Part shown: positions 35,748 to 43,915 of the stretch, piece after piece
Layout: every line of letters begins with the position of its first letter
Numbering within the stretch: position 1 is the first letter of the stretch
NCBI RefSeq assembly: GCF_021129215.1
Contig: NZ_JAJOLP010000002.1
Span: 1 to 64,000, forward strand
Length of the DNA stretch: 64,000 nt
Source: Agromyces sp. S2-1-8
GTDB lineage: Bacteria > Actinomycetota > Actinomycetes > Actinomycetales > Microbacteriaceae
Direction: 5' to 3'
Program-made: the position numbers and the translations under genes
The notes under the pieces: model-generated
What the model was told of the DNA's origin: nothing
The model's database searches: none
What the model saw: the letters and a program-made list of their open reading frames with translations, nothing else

Positions 35748-35926
35748 TACGCGGCATAAGCCGGCGTAGAACCGGGGGAGTGGCTGGTAACCCATTCGGC
35801 GTAATCATGGTCGCGACTGATGCGACAGTAGCAGCGCACCTCGATACGGGCGCTGGTCGTCGGGTCAGTGAAATGTTCGACGTGACCGGCCTGTGCGAGC
35901 GGGTTGAAGAGCTTCTGGTTATACAT
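35747..35926 (-). CDS. Small CYC...DHDYxEW family protein, second copy
   Basis: 59 residues starting MYNQKLFNPLAQAGHVEHF, with ARIEVRCYCRISRDHDYAEW. Paralogue of the 53-residue protein at 18492-18653 and the first gene of a three-gene operon. The pairing with the two-helix protein here, and the isolated relatives at 13.7 and 18.5 kb, suggest the original module was gene pair plus membrane partner. Confidence 0.6.
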   Translation of the reverse strand: MYNQKLFNPLAQAGHVEHFTDPTTSARIEVRCYCRISRDHDYAEWVTSHSPGSTPAYAA

Positions 35927-36423
35927 GAGGTTCCAGAGTCGGTGGGAGACGGGAGTGGTGGTGTCGTCCCCCGTGGATGCCACCACCACTCAACAGGTGC
36001 TGCAGGGGTTTCCTGCCCTGTCGGCTGCGGACGTAACGACATCCCCGATGTTTCCGTCCGCGAACCCAGTCTCTGTCGACAGAGACCGCGTTTATGGTGG
36101 TAGCGGGACGTTTAGGTGGTGCCGTGTGGTCAATTGGGTACCTGGACGTGGTTCCACCTGATGCGCAACGAGCGCAGCGGCCGATCAACGGCCGTCGATG
36201 TTGCGCGACGCGCTGGCTGTCGGCCCAGGCGAGCACACAACTTGGAGTTGCTGCGTGCAGGTCCGACGCGGCTGTCCGGGACGGAGTTGGTCAAAGCGCT
36301 GTGAGGTTCTCTGATGTGCAGGCCATCGGTGCCGGGCCTGTGAACCTGTCTGGGCTGCCTGTCGGGCGGGTGCGGTCACTGGCCCGGTACGGTGTGAACG
36401 CGAAGGCGCAAACGCTGCGGCGT
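35927..36423. other. Upstream region of the membrane operon, no gene seen
   Basis: About 500 bp. The only firm element is the 18-bp palindrome at 36069. Confidence 0.45.
36069..36086. promoter_or_regulatory. 18-bp perfect palindrome, likely operator
   Basis: GTCTCTGTCGACAGAGAC, 143 bp upstream of the ATG at 35926. On the minus strand it is preceded by CATAAA. Typical of a dimeric repressor site. Confidence 0.5.
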
Positions 36424-36900
36424 CTAGGGCGCGTCTGACAAATGTCGTGCCCAGGCGATGACGGCGTTGAGGACGGCAGCGGCGCGGTAGACGATGGCGA
36501 GTTGTCGTATCGGGTCGCGAGTCCACGCCATTGCTTGAGGTGGCAGAAACGGCGCTCGATGACGTTGCGGCCTCGGTAGTCGACGGGATCGAACTGCGGG
36601 GGCCGGCCGCCTCGTGAGCCGCGTCGTTTCCGGTGGCCTTGCTGGTCGGCTGGCTCCGGTATCACGGCCGTGATGCCCCGCGACCGGAGGAGTGCTCGGG
36701 TGCCGCAGGAGGAGTATGCCTTGTCGCCGCGCAACGCGTCCGGTGTCGTGCGGGGCCGGCCTGGCCCGACTCGTGCGATGCGGAGCTGCTCGAGGAGCGG
36801 GACGAGCATGGGCGAGTCGCCAGCCTGCCCGGGAGTGCACAGCACGACGAGCGGGAGTCCGTTGGCCGATCGCGTGATCAGGCGACTCGACGGCCGGATT
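36424..36900 (-). pseudogene. IS5-family transposase, second frame (orfB), damaged
   Basis: GLPLVVLCTPGQAGDSPMLV, ALRGDKAYSSCGTRALLRSR and NVIERRFCHLKQWRGLATRY carry the remaining DDE residues. After RYD the frame is lost: the expected KLAIVYRAAAVLNAVIAWAR is in another frame. One A seems missing near 36506. Confidence 0.75.
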
Positions 36901-37276
36901 CGTGTAATTCGACGATGCCCCCTGTGAGGCGAGTGACGTTCGCCGCGTGCTGGTGCGCGCGGGCGATGGTCGAGTCGACCGAGATCGACCAATCCACCGC
37001 ACCGGCGGCATCCGCGACCGACAGCAGCCGCCCGAGGACCAAGTCCCACGTGCCATCGCCGGCGAGGCGGCGATGCCAGGTCCAGACGGTCTGCCAGGGC
37101 CCGAACACCGGCGGCAGATCACGCCACCGGTAAACGATGCCCTCGACCATCGAGCGGGCGTCCGAGAACGGTCGACCCTTCCTCCCCGTCGGGCGGGGAA
37201 GCAACTCCTCGATCAATGACCACTGAGCATCCGAGAGCAACTGAAACCGCGACACCTTCAAACGATCCCAGATCAA
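36878..37276 (-). CDS. IS5-family transposase, first frame (orfA)
   Basis: 132 residues. The DUF4096-type N-terminal domain (LSDAQWSLIEELLPRPTGRK) is followed by DARSMVEGIVYRWRDLP and the first catalytic Asp in ISVDSTIARAHQHAANV. The second frame normally follows by programmed frameshifting near its end. Confidence 0.85.
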   Translation of the reverse strand: MIWDRLKVSRFQLLSDAQWSLIEELLPRPTGRKGRPFSDARSMVEGIVYRWRDLPPVFGPWQTVWTWHRRLAGDGTWDLVLGRLLSVADAAGAVDWSISVDSTIARAHQHAANVTRLTGGIVELHESGRRVA

Positions 37277-37351
37277 CCGCGACCTATTTGTCAGACACGT
37301 CCTAGCTGTACCCGGCCAGGTTCGTTGTTCTGACGGGAAAACCGGACCTGA

Positions 37352-37783
37352 TCAGATCGTGCCTTCGGGGGGCCAGACCCCGATGATCACCGCCATGCCC
37401 AGCGCGGTGACGAGCTCGTGGGTGGTGTTCACGATCGTGAGCGCTGCCGGGCGTCCTTCGAAGGCGTCGTGCCTGGTGAAGCGGGCGGCCGTGAACCCGG
37501 CCCAGAGGGCGATCGCGGTGACGATCGCCGAGAGCAGGAACCCGCCGCCGTAGAAGTGCCAGGCGATCGCGACGCTGCCCGCGAGCACCCACGCCGTGAG
37601 GAAGCTCACGAGCACGGTGAGGACGATCGGGCCGACGGCGCTCGCTCCCGGGCGGTCCATGTCGACCTTCGCGAGCTTCGCCCACCTCGTGCCGAAGACC
37701 CCGCGGGCGTACCAGACCGAGCCGACGACCATGCTCGAGACCGTCGCGAGCAGAACAGCCCAGTAGTTGATCTCAGGAACCAT
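37352..37783 (-). CDS. DUF1761-family membrane protein
   Basis: 143 residues, four helices. The start EINYWAVLLATVSSMVVGSV followed by WYARGVFGTRWAKL is the DUF1761 signature. Function unknown; these are small integral membrane proteins. Start ATG 37783 behind AAGAGA. Two 39-bp tandem repeats lie immediately upstream. Confidence 0.8.
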   Translation of the reverse strand: MVPEINYWAVLLATVSSMVVGSVWYARGVFGTRWAKLAKVDMDRPGASAVGPIVLTVLVSFLTAWVLAGSVAIAWHFYGGGFLLSAIVTAIALWAGFTAARFTRHDAFEGRPAALTIVNTTHELVTALGMAVIIGVWPPEGTI

Positions 37784-37790
37784 GTCTCTT

Positions 37791-37868
37791 CTTTCACTTC
37801 AGGGACTCCGTCGGCGACGCAATCCTTCTCTTTCACTTCAGGGACTCCGTCGGCGACGCAATCCTTCT
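37791..37868. repeat. Two perfect tandem 39-bp repeats
   Basis: The unit begins CTTTCACTTCAGGGACTC and ends GCAATCCTTCT. The copies are identical and abut 7 bp upstream of the DUF1761 start codon, so they duplicate part of its leader or promoter. Confidence 0.9.
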
Positions 37869-37965
37869 TGCAAGTGCTGCCGATGCCCTCACGAACCGTG
37901 GGCCGGCACCTGCACTCGGACTGGCCACCAGGTGTGCGACCGGGTGCCCGCGGGTACGACATGGT

Positions 37966-38215
37966 GCGCTCCCGGTATCGCGTCGGTGTGGGCAGGGGTG
38001 GGTGGCGCGGTCACCGCCGCGCCACCCGAGTGAGTGGTCATGCACCAATTCCCCAACCGGTGCACGACCTGAGCCGTCTGACGTGTTTGCCCAAGCCAGA
38101 CGAATCAATCGTGCCCGGTGCTCGGCCCTGGCATGCTCAACCGGCGACGGATCAGTACTCGCGACCGGCATGTTCAGTGTCGAGGGTGATGAGGAACCTG
38201 GTGCGTTCCGTTGCT
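37966..38215 (-). pseudogene. Diverged duplicate of 17670-17920, including a DUF6578-like tail
   Basis: Shares TTTGCCCAAGCCAGACGAAT, the GTGGGCAGGG segment and TTCAGTGTCGAGGGTGATGA with the 17.7-17.9 kb region, in the same order and orientation. It contains only the last codons of the DUF6578-like gene plus its 3' flank. Remnant of a second copy of that locus. Confidence 0.7.
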
Positions 38216-38380
38216 ACCAAGAGCCCGAGACACAGATACTGACCGCCGCAGAGATGTCACTGTGGTTCGGAAGTGGGTTCACGCAAGTTTGTGTTGAGGA
38301 TGACGTTCGTGTGCCGCACTTGGACAAGCTGGTGGGCGACTCTTGGCCGGAGTCAGGAATGAGAGAGCCTGGAGCATGTG

Positions 38381-38905
38381 ATGAGCGACCCCGCCGCGAA
38401 AGTCTTGGAGGAAGCCCTTGGCCGTACTGTTGACCGGCGACTTCGGTGGAGTTTTCGCACGGCGGACAATATGCGTGGCGATCTGCTGCTGACCGGGAAG
38501 ACGCAGGAAGTGAGCGTTGATCTCGTGCAGGTTGCGGTCGACCTCGGCGGAACCCATATTCTGGCCCGCCGTAGACGAAAGAACGCTAGGCAACAGCGTG
38601 TCGTGTGTAACGGCATTCTCCCGGACGGACGCGGCTGGCTTTGTGAACTCGTCAAGAATGCACCGCCGAAGAAGCGTGTGAGCTCAGATCGTGGACGACT
38701 CGTCACGGGGCCCATCCCCCGAGCAAGACTGGAGGAACGTACTCGGCTGCTTGCAGAACGGGACCAGCGCCTGGCCGCATGCCGACGCGCAGGCTTCCGG
38801 GTCGTGATCACGAAACGGCTCAGCGATCCAAAACAGAATGCCTACCACATCATTGACATCCTTCAGCGGCTTGAACTAAAGACAACAAGAATGCCGATGA
38901 AGTAA
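38381..38905 (+). CDS. Hypothetical protein beside the restriction-modification genes
   Basis: 174 residues, soluble, basic C-terminal half (RLEERTRLLAERDQRLAACR). Segment SVDLVQVAVDLGGTHILARR is beta-rich. Less GC-biased codon use than the conjugation genes. ATG 38381 follows GGAG. Convergent with the restriction gene. No family recognised; antisense frames at 38279-38811 are weaker. Confidence 0.5.
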   Translation: MSDPAAKVLEEALGRTVDRRLRWSFRTADNMRGDLLLTGKTQEVSVDLVQVAVDLGGTHILARRRRKNARQQRVVCNGILPDGRGWLCELVKNAPPKKRVSSDRGRLVTGPIPRARLEERTRLLAERDQRLAACRRAGFRVVITKRLSDPKQNAYHIIDILQRLELKTTRMPMK

Positions 38906-38906
38906 C

Positions 38907-38925
38907 GGACGACGGGACCCGGCCG
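38907..38925. repeat. 19-bp repeat copy 1 (partner at 58028-58046)
   Basis: GGACGACGGGACCCGGCCG, followed shortly by GTGCCGGCG in both copies. Both lie just after a gene stop. Confidence 0.75.
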
Positions 38926-39091
38926 AAGCCCCGGGTGCCGGCGTCGACCAGCGCCCAGGTGTGACCGTTTGTTGAACGTTCATCCGGTTCGAAGCTCAGC
39001 GTTCTTGAGCTTGGTGCCGGAAGGGCCCCACTGCTCAGTGCGACGGCGCAGGCCCGTTAGCCGCAGTGTTGCGTCAGCGGATCGCGAGCGT

Positions 39092-39118
39092 GGCGGATTC
39101 TGGGGATCGCTGCAACAC
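39092..39118. repeat. 27-bp repeat copy 1 (partner at 60068-60094)
   Basis: GGCGGATTCTGGGGATCG, two variable bases, then GCAACAC; 25 of 27 identical to the partner and in the same orientation. Together with it, it brackets 21 kb. Confidence 0.85.
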
Positions 39119-39151
39119 GGAGGAACAAATATGGGCGGGTCCTTTTAGTTA

Positions 39152-39179
39152 TTCCGACATAATCGCGATTATCGGCTGT
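39152..39179 (-). other. dif-like XerCD site candidate
   Basis: On the minus strand: ACAGCCGATAA, then the six bases TCGCGA, then TTATGTCGGAA. The 11-6-11 layout with inner ATAA and TTATGT matches the general XerC/XerD core site. It lies 16 bp after the restriction-gene stop. The local sequence is also a 14-bp palindrome, so an operator or terminator remains possible. Confidence 0.4.
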
Positions 39180-39195
39180 ATTCCGGCGGACCGCC

Positions 39196-39930
39196 CTAGG
39201 CTTTGGTGACGCGGCCGTCGAGGCCTTCGTAGAGATCGAAATTGCGTTCGCCGATCAGCGCGACCAGTGTGTCGAATGCTGTCGTGAGCGGCACTTCGGT
39301 AGTCAGATCGTTTGCCTCGAAGGCCCGAATCGAGGGCAGCGTGTCGTTCAGATCCGCGAGTAGCACGTAGAACTTCTCGTATTGCTCGTCACGTCCCGCA
39401 GGATCCTGACGACCAGTGAACAATCGCAGCCGCGGGCCCGCGTTGAGGAAGGTCGACTTCCGCCGTAGCGTGCCGTCGCTTTCCGCGCCGACATCGAAGA
39501 TGAGTAGCGCGGCCAGCACCGCATAGGGGAACCGACGATGGAGCGTGACCGCCTCGTTAAGGAGGTCTGCTCGACGGTTCGTCAGGTTCTTCTGAAAGTT
39601 CTGGGTCCGGCTGTCCTTGAACAGAATCGTCTTGACGCTGACGGCGAGGATGAGTCCCGACTCTTCTGTGGCCCAGGTGACGTCGACCTTCTTGGCTCCG
39701 ATGCCGCCCGCGAGCCGTCGCTCGGCGCCGCTGCTGCCGTCCACTTCACCGGGGCCGGCAGGACGCGCACCGTCCATGCCGCGCGACCGGAGCTCCGAGG
39801 CGACAGCCAATGCAACCGCTGCGGACAGCTTCTCGTTGTAGTTCTTCTTGGTGGCCTGCGGTGCATCGTCGCGGGGCTTTGATCCACACGAGCGGATGGC
39901 GGCGATGAGCCGATCATCAACGGTTAGCAC
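39196..39930 (-). CDS. Type II restriction endonuclease (putative)
   Basis: 244 residues from GTG 39930, which overlaps the methyltransferase stop by 14 nt. The segment KKVDVTWATEESGLILAVSV followed by KT could be a PD-(D/E)xK core (Asp83, then SVK at 98-100 in place of the usual ExK). It also contains LTNRRADLLNEAVTLHRRFP and ends in a helical domain. Placement after an adenine methyltransferase is the main support. Sequence specificity cannot be read. Confidence 0.7.
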   Translation of the reverse strand: MLTVDDRLIAAIRSCGSKPRDDAPQATKKNYNEKLSAAVALAVASELRSRGMDGARPAGPGEVDGSSGAERRLAGGIGAKKVDVTWATEESGLILAVSVKTILFKDSRTQNFQKNLTNRRADLLNEAVTLHRRFPYAVLAALLIFDVGAESDGTLRRKSTFLNAGPRLRLFTGRQDPAGRDEQYEKFYVLLADLNDTLPSIRAFEANDLTTEVPLTTAFDTLVALIGERNFDLYEGLDGRVTKA

Positions 39931-41575
39931 GTCGGCTCCTTGACTCGCGTCGCCCAGCGAGCGCCGCGCGGGCGTTGCGAAGCTCCGCAACATCGGGGCG
40001 TCGCATACCCAGTACTCGGACAAGTAGAACGTCATCGACGAGCTTCGCCGCTTCCAATACGTTCCCATTGCGGAGCTTCCCGGCGACCTGAGGCCGGATC
40101 GCGAGAAGTTCATCGCGAGCATCCGCAACAGCTGCCGGCGATGGGAGCGCCCAAAGGTCGGCCTCACCGGGCTCGATCTTCAGCATGCCGCCGCCGTATG
40201 CGCGGCCAGTGAATTCGGCGGCGAGCATCGTGACGGAGTTGAGCGCAGCCACGGGCAGCAGCTCGCGTCCCACCTCGCGGTGCTCTGCTGACAGGTAGAT
40301 GCCGTGGACAGAGTTCAAGTGCAGCGCACCAGCGCTATTGGTGGTGAGGCGCGGAGTATCCGCGTTCATGTAGGTCAGCAGCAAGTCTGCTTTGGAGACG
40401 AGGGGAACACGCCACCAGTCCTTCCGGACGCGGCACTTATAGGCCATGTGCACTGCATCAGCCTCGCCCTGGGCGATGTACGACAGAGCCGCATCGGACG
40501 GATCACCTGACGGGCGGAAAAGCATCGTGCGCTTGCCTGCGCGGCCCAGTTCGGTGTGAGCGCGGGTCGAGAACTCCAACCCGCGCAGATGACTCGATCC
40601 AGGGGGTGAGAGGCGAAGTACGTCGCGCGGGCGCAGGCCCAACTCCGCCACGCGTTCCGGGCTGAGAGCGAAGTACTTGTTGTTGCCGGTCACCATGCCG
40701 AGCGTGGTCTCGCCCCAGTCCTTGAGGGCGGTGAAGGTCCCACTCAGGATCAATTTCGAGTAGATGCCAGCCGCCTCCGGGCTGACCGTGGAGCCGGACC
40801 ATTTTGCCGCGGGATCAGACGGTGTCCAGGTCGCAGCCATCGGCAGATCGAGTCCGAGCGACGCCGCGTCGGTGATCTGCCGGATACGCGCGTGATCGGT
40901 CGAGCCGCCGTAACCATCGGCGAGGAGCAGTAGTGCCTCCGTTTCCGCCTCCGCGAACACGCGTTCCTCGAACAACACGAGGTCGACTCGTGCGAAGTTC
41001 TCGAATAGGAATCGGCGCACGGGAGCGGCGTAGTTGGCGTGGAGCAGTTCGGCTGGAAGGACGAAACCGAGTCGGCCGCCAGGTTGGAGGCTAAGCGCGC
41101 CGTGGACCGTGAAAGCTGCCCACGAGGAAGCCAGTCCTGAAAGCGCGACCCCGCCTCTGAGGGAAGCAGAGCGGGCTTTCGCGCGGGCTTCTCCGGAGAA
41201 GTCTTGGAAGCGGATGTACGGCGGATTCCCGATTACGGCTGAGAACTGGGCTGACGCTGGGCTGTCGAAGAAGTCGCCAACCGTCATGTCTACGACGCCG
41301 CCCGCATCGGCAACTCGCGTGGCTCCGACGTCGGCGCTCCACTGATGAAGCTCGACACCATGCACGCGCGGCGATGCAACCCCGAGCTCCTGTAAGCGCG
41401 AGACGGCGTGCACTAGAAACTCGGCGTCGCCGGCAGACGGCTCGAGCACACTGTCGTCCGCGGACCGCACGGCCCAATCGGCGATAAACGAAGCAATCTC
41501 TGGAGGTGTGAAGAACGCGCCGCGAGCTTTTCGAAGGACGGCGCTATCGAGAGGGTCACGCGCGCTGAGAGTCAC
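39917..41575 (-). CDS. N6-adenine DNA methyltransferase, gamma class
   Basis: 552 residues. Motif X GAFFTPPEIASFIADW, motif I VLEPSAGDAEFL (44-55), motif IV NPPYIRF (117-123). A C-terminal target-recognition domain of about 300 residues follows. This order is the M.TaqI/Eco57I-like gamma group. It protects host DNA from the linked endonuclease, and a pair like this also stabilises plasmids by post-segregational killing. Appears intact. Confidence 0.9.
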   Translation of the reverse strand: MTLSARDPLDSAVLRKARGAFFTPPEIASFIADWAVRSADDSVLEPSAGDAEFLVHAVSRLQELGVASPRVHGVELHQWSADVGATRVADAGGVVDMTVGDFFDSPASAQFSAVIGNPPYIRFQDFSGEARAKARSASLRGGVALSGLASSWAAFTVHGALSLQPGGRLGFVLPAELLHANYAAPVRRFLFENFARVDLVLFEERVFAEAETEALLLLADGYGGSTDHARIRQITDAASLGLDLPMAATWTPSDPAAKWSGSTVSPEAAGIYSKLILSGTFTALKDWGETTLGMVTGNNKYFALSPERVAELGLRPRDVLRLSPPGSSHLRGLEFSTRAHTELGRAGKRTMLFRPSGDPSDAALSYIAQGEADAVHMAYKCRVRKDWWRVPLVSKADLLLTYMNADTPRLTTNSAGALHLNSVHGIYLSAEHREVGRELLPVAALNSVTMLAAEFTGRAYGGGMLKIEPGEADLWALPSPAAVADARDELLAIRPQVAGKLRNGNVLEAAKLVDDVLLVRVLGMRRPDVAELRNARAALAGRRESRSRRANR

Positions 41576-41675
41576 AGGTTCATCTTGCCTTGCACAGGTG
41601 ACGTTGCCGTGCAGGTGGTTCGGTGCTGCCCGAGATGAATGGAGAGCGATTGTGCTGTTCCGTCCCGGGGCGGCC

Positions 41676-42281
41676 TCAGCTGGAGTGCTGCTCGTGCTCG
41701 AGCCGCGCCAGGTGCTCGGCGTGAGCCAAGATCATAAGTTCGGAGCTCGCGCGGTGCGGGGCGAAGCCGCCTCGCAGATAGGCCTTGGTGAGGCGGCGGA
41801 TCCGGAGCTCATCGTCGATCGGCTCGCCGCCCGCCTCGACCCAGGGCAGCATGCCCGGTGCCAGGACGAACATGCTGTCGTCGAGGGTTCGACCGAGCGC
41901 GCGCATCGCCGCGGCGCCGTGCTCAGGCTCGGTCGCCTCGATACTCTCCACGATCGCGAGCGACGAGCGCAGCTCGCGTAGATCCTCGAATTCGTCTTCG
42001 TCGAGGCCAGCGAACAGGGCCTCTCCCACCTCGTAGTGTTCTTGCGATTCCTCGTCGAGTGTTTCGATGATCGCCGGCCCCCAGATGAGCCCGTGCACGC
42101 GCACGAAACGGACCCGCGCGACGGTGGCCTTGCCGACTTCCTGGTCCTCCGAGAGGTCATTGGTCACCTCGTCGAACGCCGCGGACCACCACTCGAGCGC
42201 ACGGGCCTCAGCGCCGGCCGGTAGTTCGGCCTCGAGGCGCAAGACGTACGACGTGTAGTGCTCGTCTGGGTGAACCGTCAT
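41676..42281 (-). CDS. Acidic hypothetical protein
   Basis: 201 residues, strongly acidic (LDEDEFEDLRELRSSLAIVE), predicted soluble and mostly helical, with no known motif. ATG 42281 lies about 9 nt behind TAGGCT, a possible -10 box, hence perhaps leaderless. Divergent from the ADP-ribosyltransferase-like remnant. Confidence 0.65.
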   Translation of the reverse strand: MTVHPDEHYTSYVLRLEAELPAGAEARALEWWSAAFDEVTNDLSEDQEVGKATVARVRFVRVHGLIWGPAIIETLDEESQEHYEVGEALFAGLDEDEFEDLRELRSSLAIVESIEATEPEHGAAAMRALGRTLDDSMFVLAPGMLPWVEAGGEPIDDELRIRRLTKAYLRGGFAPHRASSELMILAHAEHLARLEHEQHSS

Positions 42282-42356
42282 GGGCTGAGCCTAGGAGCCC
42301 ACCGTGAGCGGTAGCCACACGACGGGCATCTGGGCGCCGACTCGTACAGTGGCGGT

Positions 42357-42808
42357 GTGACTCCCGAGGAACTGTCCATGCTGTGCGCCGACCTGCGTGC
42401 CGGGAAGGTGCGCCTGTGGCACGGCGGCGCTCCAGATCTGCGGGTTGGTGAGTATTTGCTGCTCCCGCGGCAACCGGCGCGCGAGGCATGCGGCACGAAA
42501 TCGCGCAATCAGGCTTTTCGCGCAACACGGCAGCGGATGATCTGGTGTACGTCACCACAGATCGCCGTCTTGCCGCGGCGATCGCCGCCTACTGGGGTCG
42601 ACGAGAAGCTGGCAACGGAAGAGGCTGGCTGTACCGGGTGGAGCTCGACGACGAGCCCCTGGCCCTCGATGATGACTTGCCCCGCGGTCCGTTCATCAGC
42701 TTCCAGCTCTCGCGGGCTCGGATCGCAGCGGTTCTCGACCGCGGCGTCGATCCGAACGATGCCCGACATGCCCGGGAGCTCGAGCGCTTCGTCAGGTCGA
42801 TCGGCTGA
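42357..42808 (+). pseudogene. Arr-like ADP-ribosyltransferase-type protein, frameshifted
   Basis: The first frame from GTG 42357 encodes RLWHGGAPDLRVGEYLLLPR, resembling the LYHGTxxxLxPGDxL start of Arr/ADP-ribosyltransferase-like proteins. The expected continuation VYVTTDRRLAAAIAAYWGRR ... WLYRVELDDEPLALDDDLP is in another frame (from 42488). The break lies between about 42465 and 42490. Either frame alone is incomplete. TACAGT stands 6 bp before the GTG. Assignment from pattern memory; a toxin-like role is only a guess. Confidence 0.5.
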
Positions 42809-43357
42809 CTACCTCACCCGCTGGTACGCCTGGACGAACGGGAACACCTTCGTCATGAGCAGCGCGCGGATCTTCCGTCGCTGCGGCGGGGTGATCGCGT
42901 CCTTGTCGCGCTTGTTGAACATCTTGAGCAGGAAGTCGACGTCGACCTCGCCGTCGCCGCCGTTCCACTGATCCGGCGGGAATGCGCCTTCGTCGTACAG
43001 GAATTCGAGCAGGGCACGGGTGAAGTACTCGCTGGTCAACGTGACGAACTTTCCGTCGTTGATCGCGGTGCGGAGCCGGAGCAGATCGCTCAGCACGTTC
43101 ACCTGCTGGTCGAGCTCCTTGACCTCGAACTGGTGAACGCACTTGCTCCCGATCGGGAACAGGACGTTGCCGTTGCGCGTGTTCCTGATCGTGAACAGCT
43201 GGACGAGATTGGGCTGCCCGCACACGCACATGCCCAGCCCTCGAGGGTCCTCCTCGAGGCCGTCGACTTCCCACTCGAGCACGGCGTCGGCCCACGTGTT
43301 CGCCACCGAATCGTCGATCACCGCTCGCACGAGCGCTTGGAAGCTGGCCGTCGTCAT
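42809..43357 (-). CDS. Conserved Cys-containing hypothetical protein
   Basis: 182 residues from ATG 43357. Core GLGMCVCGQPNLVQLFTIRN, TRNGNVLFPIGSKCVHQF: CxCG plus GSxC suggests a zinc-binding module seen in mobile-element proteins. TACAGT lies 7 bp before the ATG, so the mRNA may be leaderless. The stop abuts that of the opposing gene at 42808. Confidence 0.65.
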   Translation of the reverse strand: MTTASFQALVRAVIDDSVANTWADAVLEWEVDGLEEDPRGLGMCVCGQPNLVQLFTIRNTRNGNVLFPIGSKCVHQFEVKELDQQVNVLSDLLRLRTAINDGKFVTLTSEYFTRALLEFLYDEGAFPPDQWNGGDGEVDVDFLLKMFNKRDKDAITPPQRRKIRALLMTKVFPFVQAYQRVR

Positions 43358-43411
43358 CCCGTGACTGTACACGCGGAGGACAGGCCGTAGGTCGTTTCCG
43401 CCGGGCATGAA

Positions 43412-43440
43412 GAAGGGCCCGAGCGATGCTCGGGCCCTTC
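43412..43440 (-). terminator. Terminator of the conjugation operon
   Basis: 13-bp perfect arms (GAAGGGCCCGAGC and complement) around a 3-nt loop, then TTCTTC on the minus strand, 14 bp after the DUF4913 stop. Confidence 0.9.
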
Positions 43441-43453
43441 CGCGCTGAATCCG

Positions 43454-43915
43454 TCAGCCAGCGACCTTCCGAAGGTCGGGGAACAGCCCTGCCGGCGGTG
43501 CCGTGTAGGGCAGCGGTTCGCCGGGTTCGTTCTGATCCTTCGAGGCCATGAACGGCCCTTGCGGGTCGAGCAGCATCCGCATGTGGTGGTCGGCGTGGTC
43601 GCGCCACCAGACGGATGCCCCGGTCACACCGTCGAGGCGCAGGTGCTCCCACGCCCGCCAGAGCGCGTCGAGCCGGCTCACAGCCTCGGGGTAGCTCCAC
43701 CAGTCGGCCGCCCACCGGTTCGCGGCCTGCGGGCCGACGAGGCGACGGTAGGAGGTGACCAGCTTCTCGCGCACGAACTCGTCGACCGAGCCGTAGTAGG
43801 TCTGCGGCACATCCTCGTCGACAGCGGGGTCATGCGTGACCGGCTTCTCGTCGACGTCGACGACGTGCTGCTCGAGCTCGGTCGTCTCGTCTTCGTCCCA
43901 CTCTGCGACGCTCAT
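43454..43915 (-). CDS. DUF4913 protein, conjugation operon
   Basis: 153 residues. After an acidic start, YYGSVDEFVREKLVTSYRRL, RWAADWWSYPEAVSRLDALW, RAWEHLRLD, GASVWWRDHADHHMRMLLDP and QGPF match DUF4913, a family tied to actinobacterial conjugative plasmids. ATG 43915 overlaps the end of the coupling-protein gene. Last gene of the operon. Molecular role unknown. Confidence 0.85.
   Translation of the reverse strand: MSVAEWDEDETTELEQHVVDVDEKPVTHDPAVDEDVPQTYYGSVDEFVREKLVTSYRRLVGPQAANRWAADWWSYPEAVSRLDALWRAWEHLRLDGVTGASVWWRDHADHHMRMLLDPQGPFMASKDQNEPGEPLPYTAPPAGLFPDLRKVAG

Larger units (their letters stand above)
36424..37305 (-). mobile_element. IS5-family element with CTAG target duplication
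   Basis: Terminal inverted repeats GGGCGCGTCTGACAAAT (from 36428) and, on the other strand from 37301, GGACGTGTCTGACAAAT differ at two positions. CTAG flanks both ends (36424-36427, 37302-37305). About 874 bp, with two overlapping reading frames as in IS427-group members. Confidence 0.88.

Noticed and set aside
36291..37049. Single intact 252-codon IS5 transposase frame
   Set aside because: The first about 45 residues are out of frame with orfA and the C-terminus is shifted after RYD; better described as damaged orfB.
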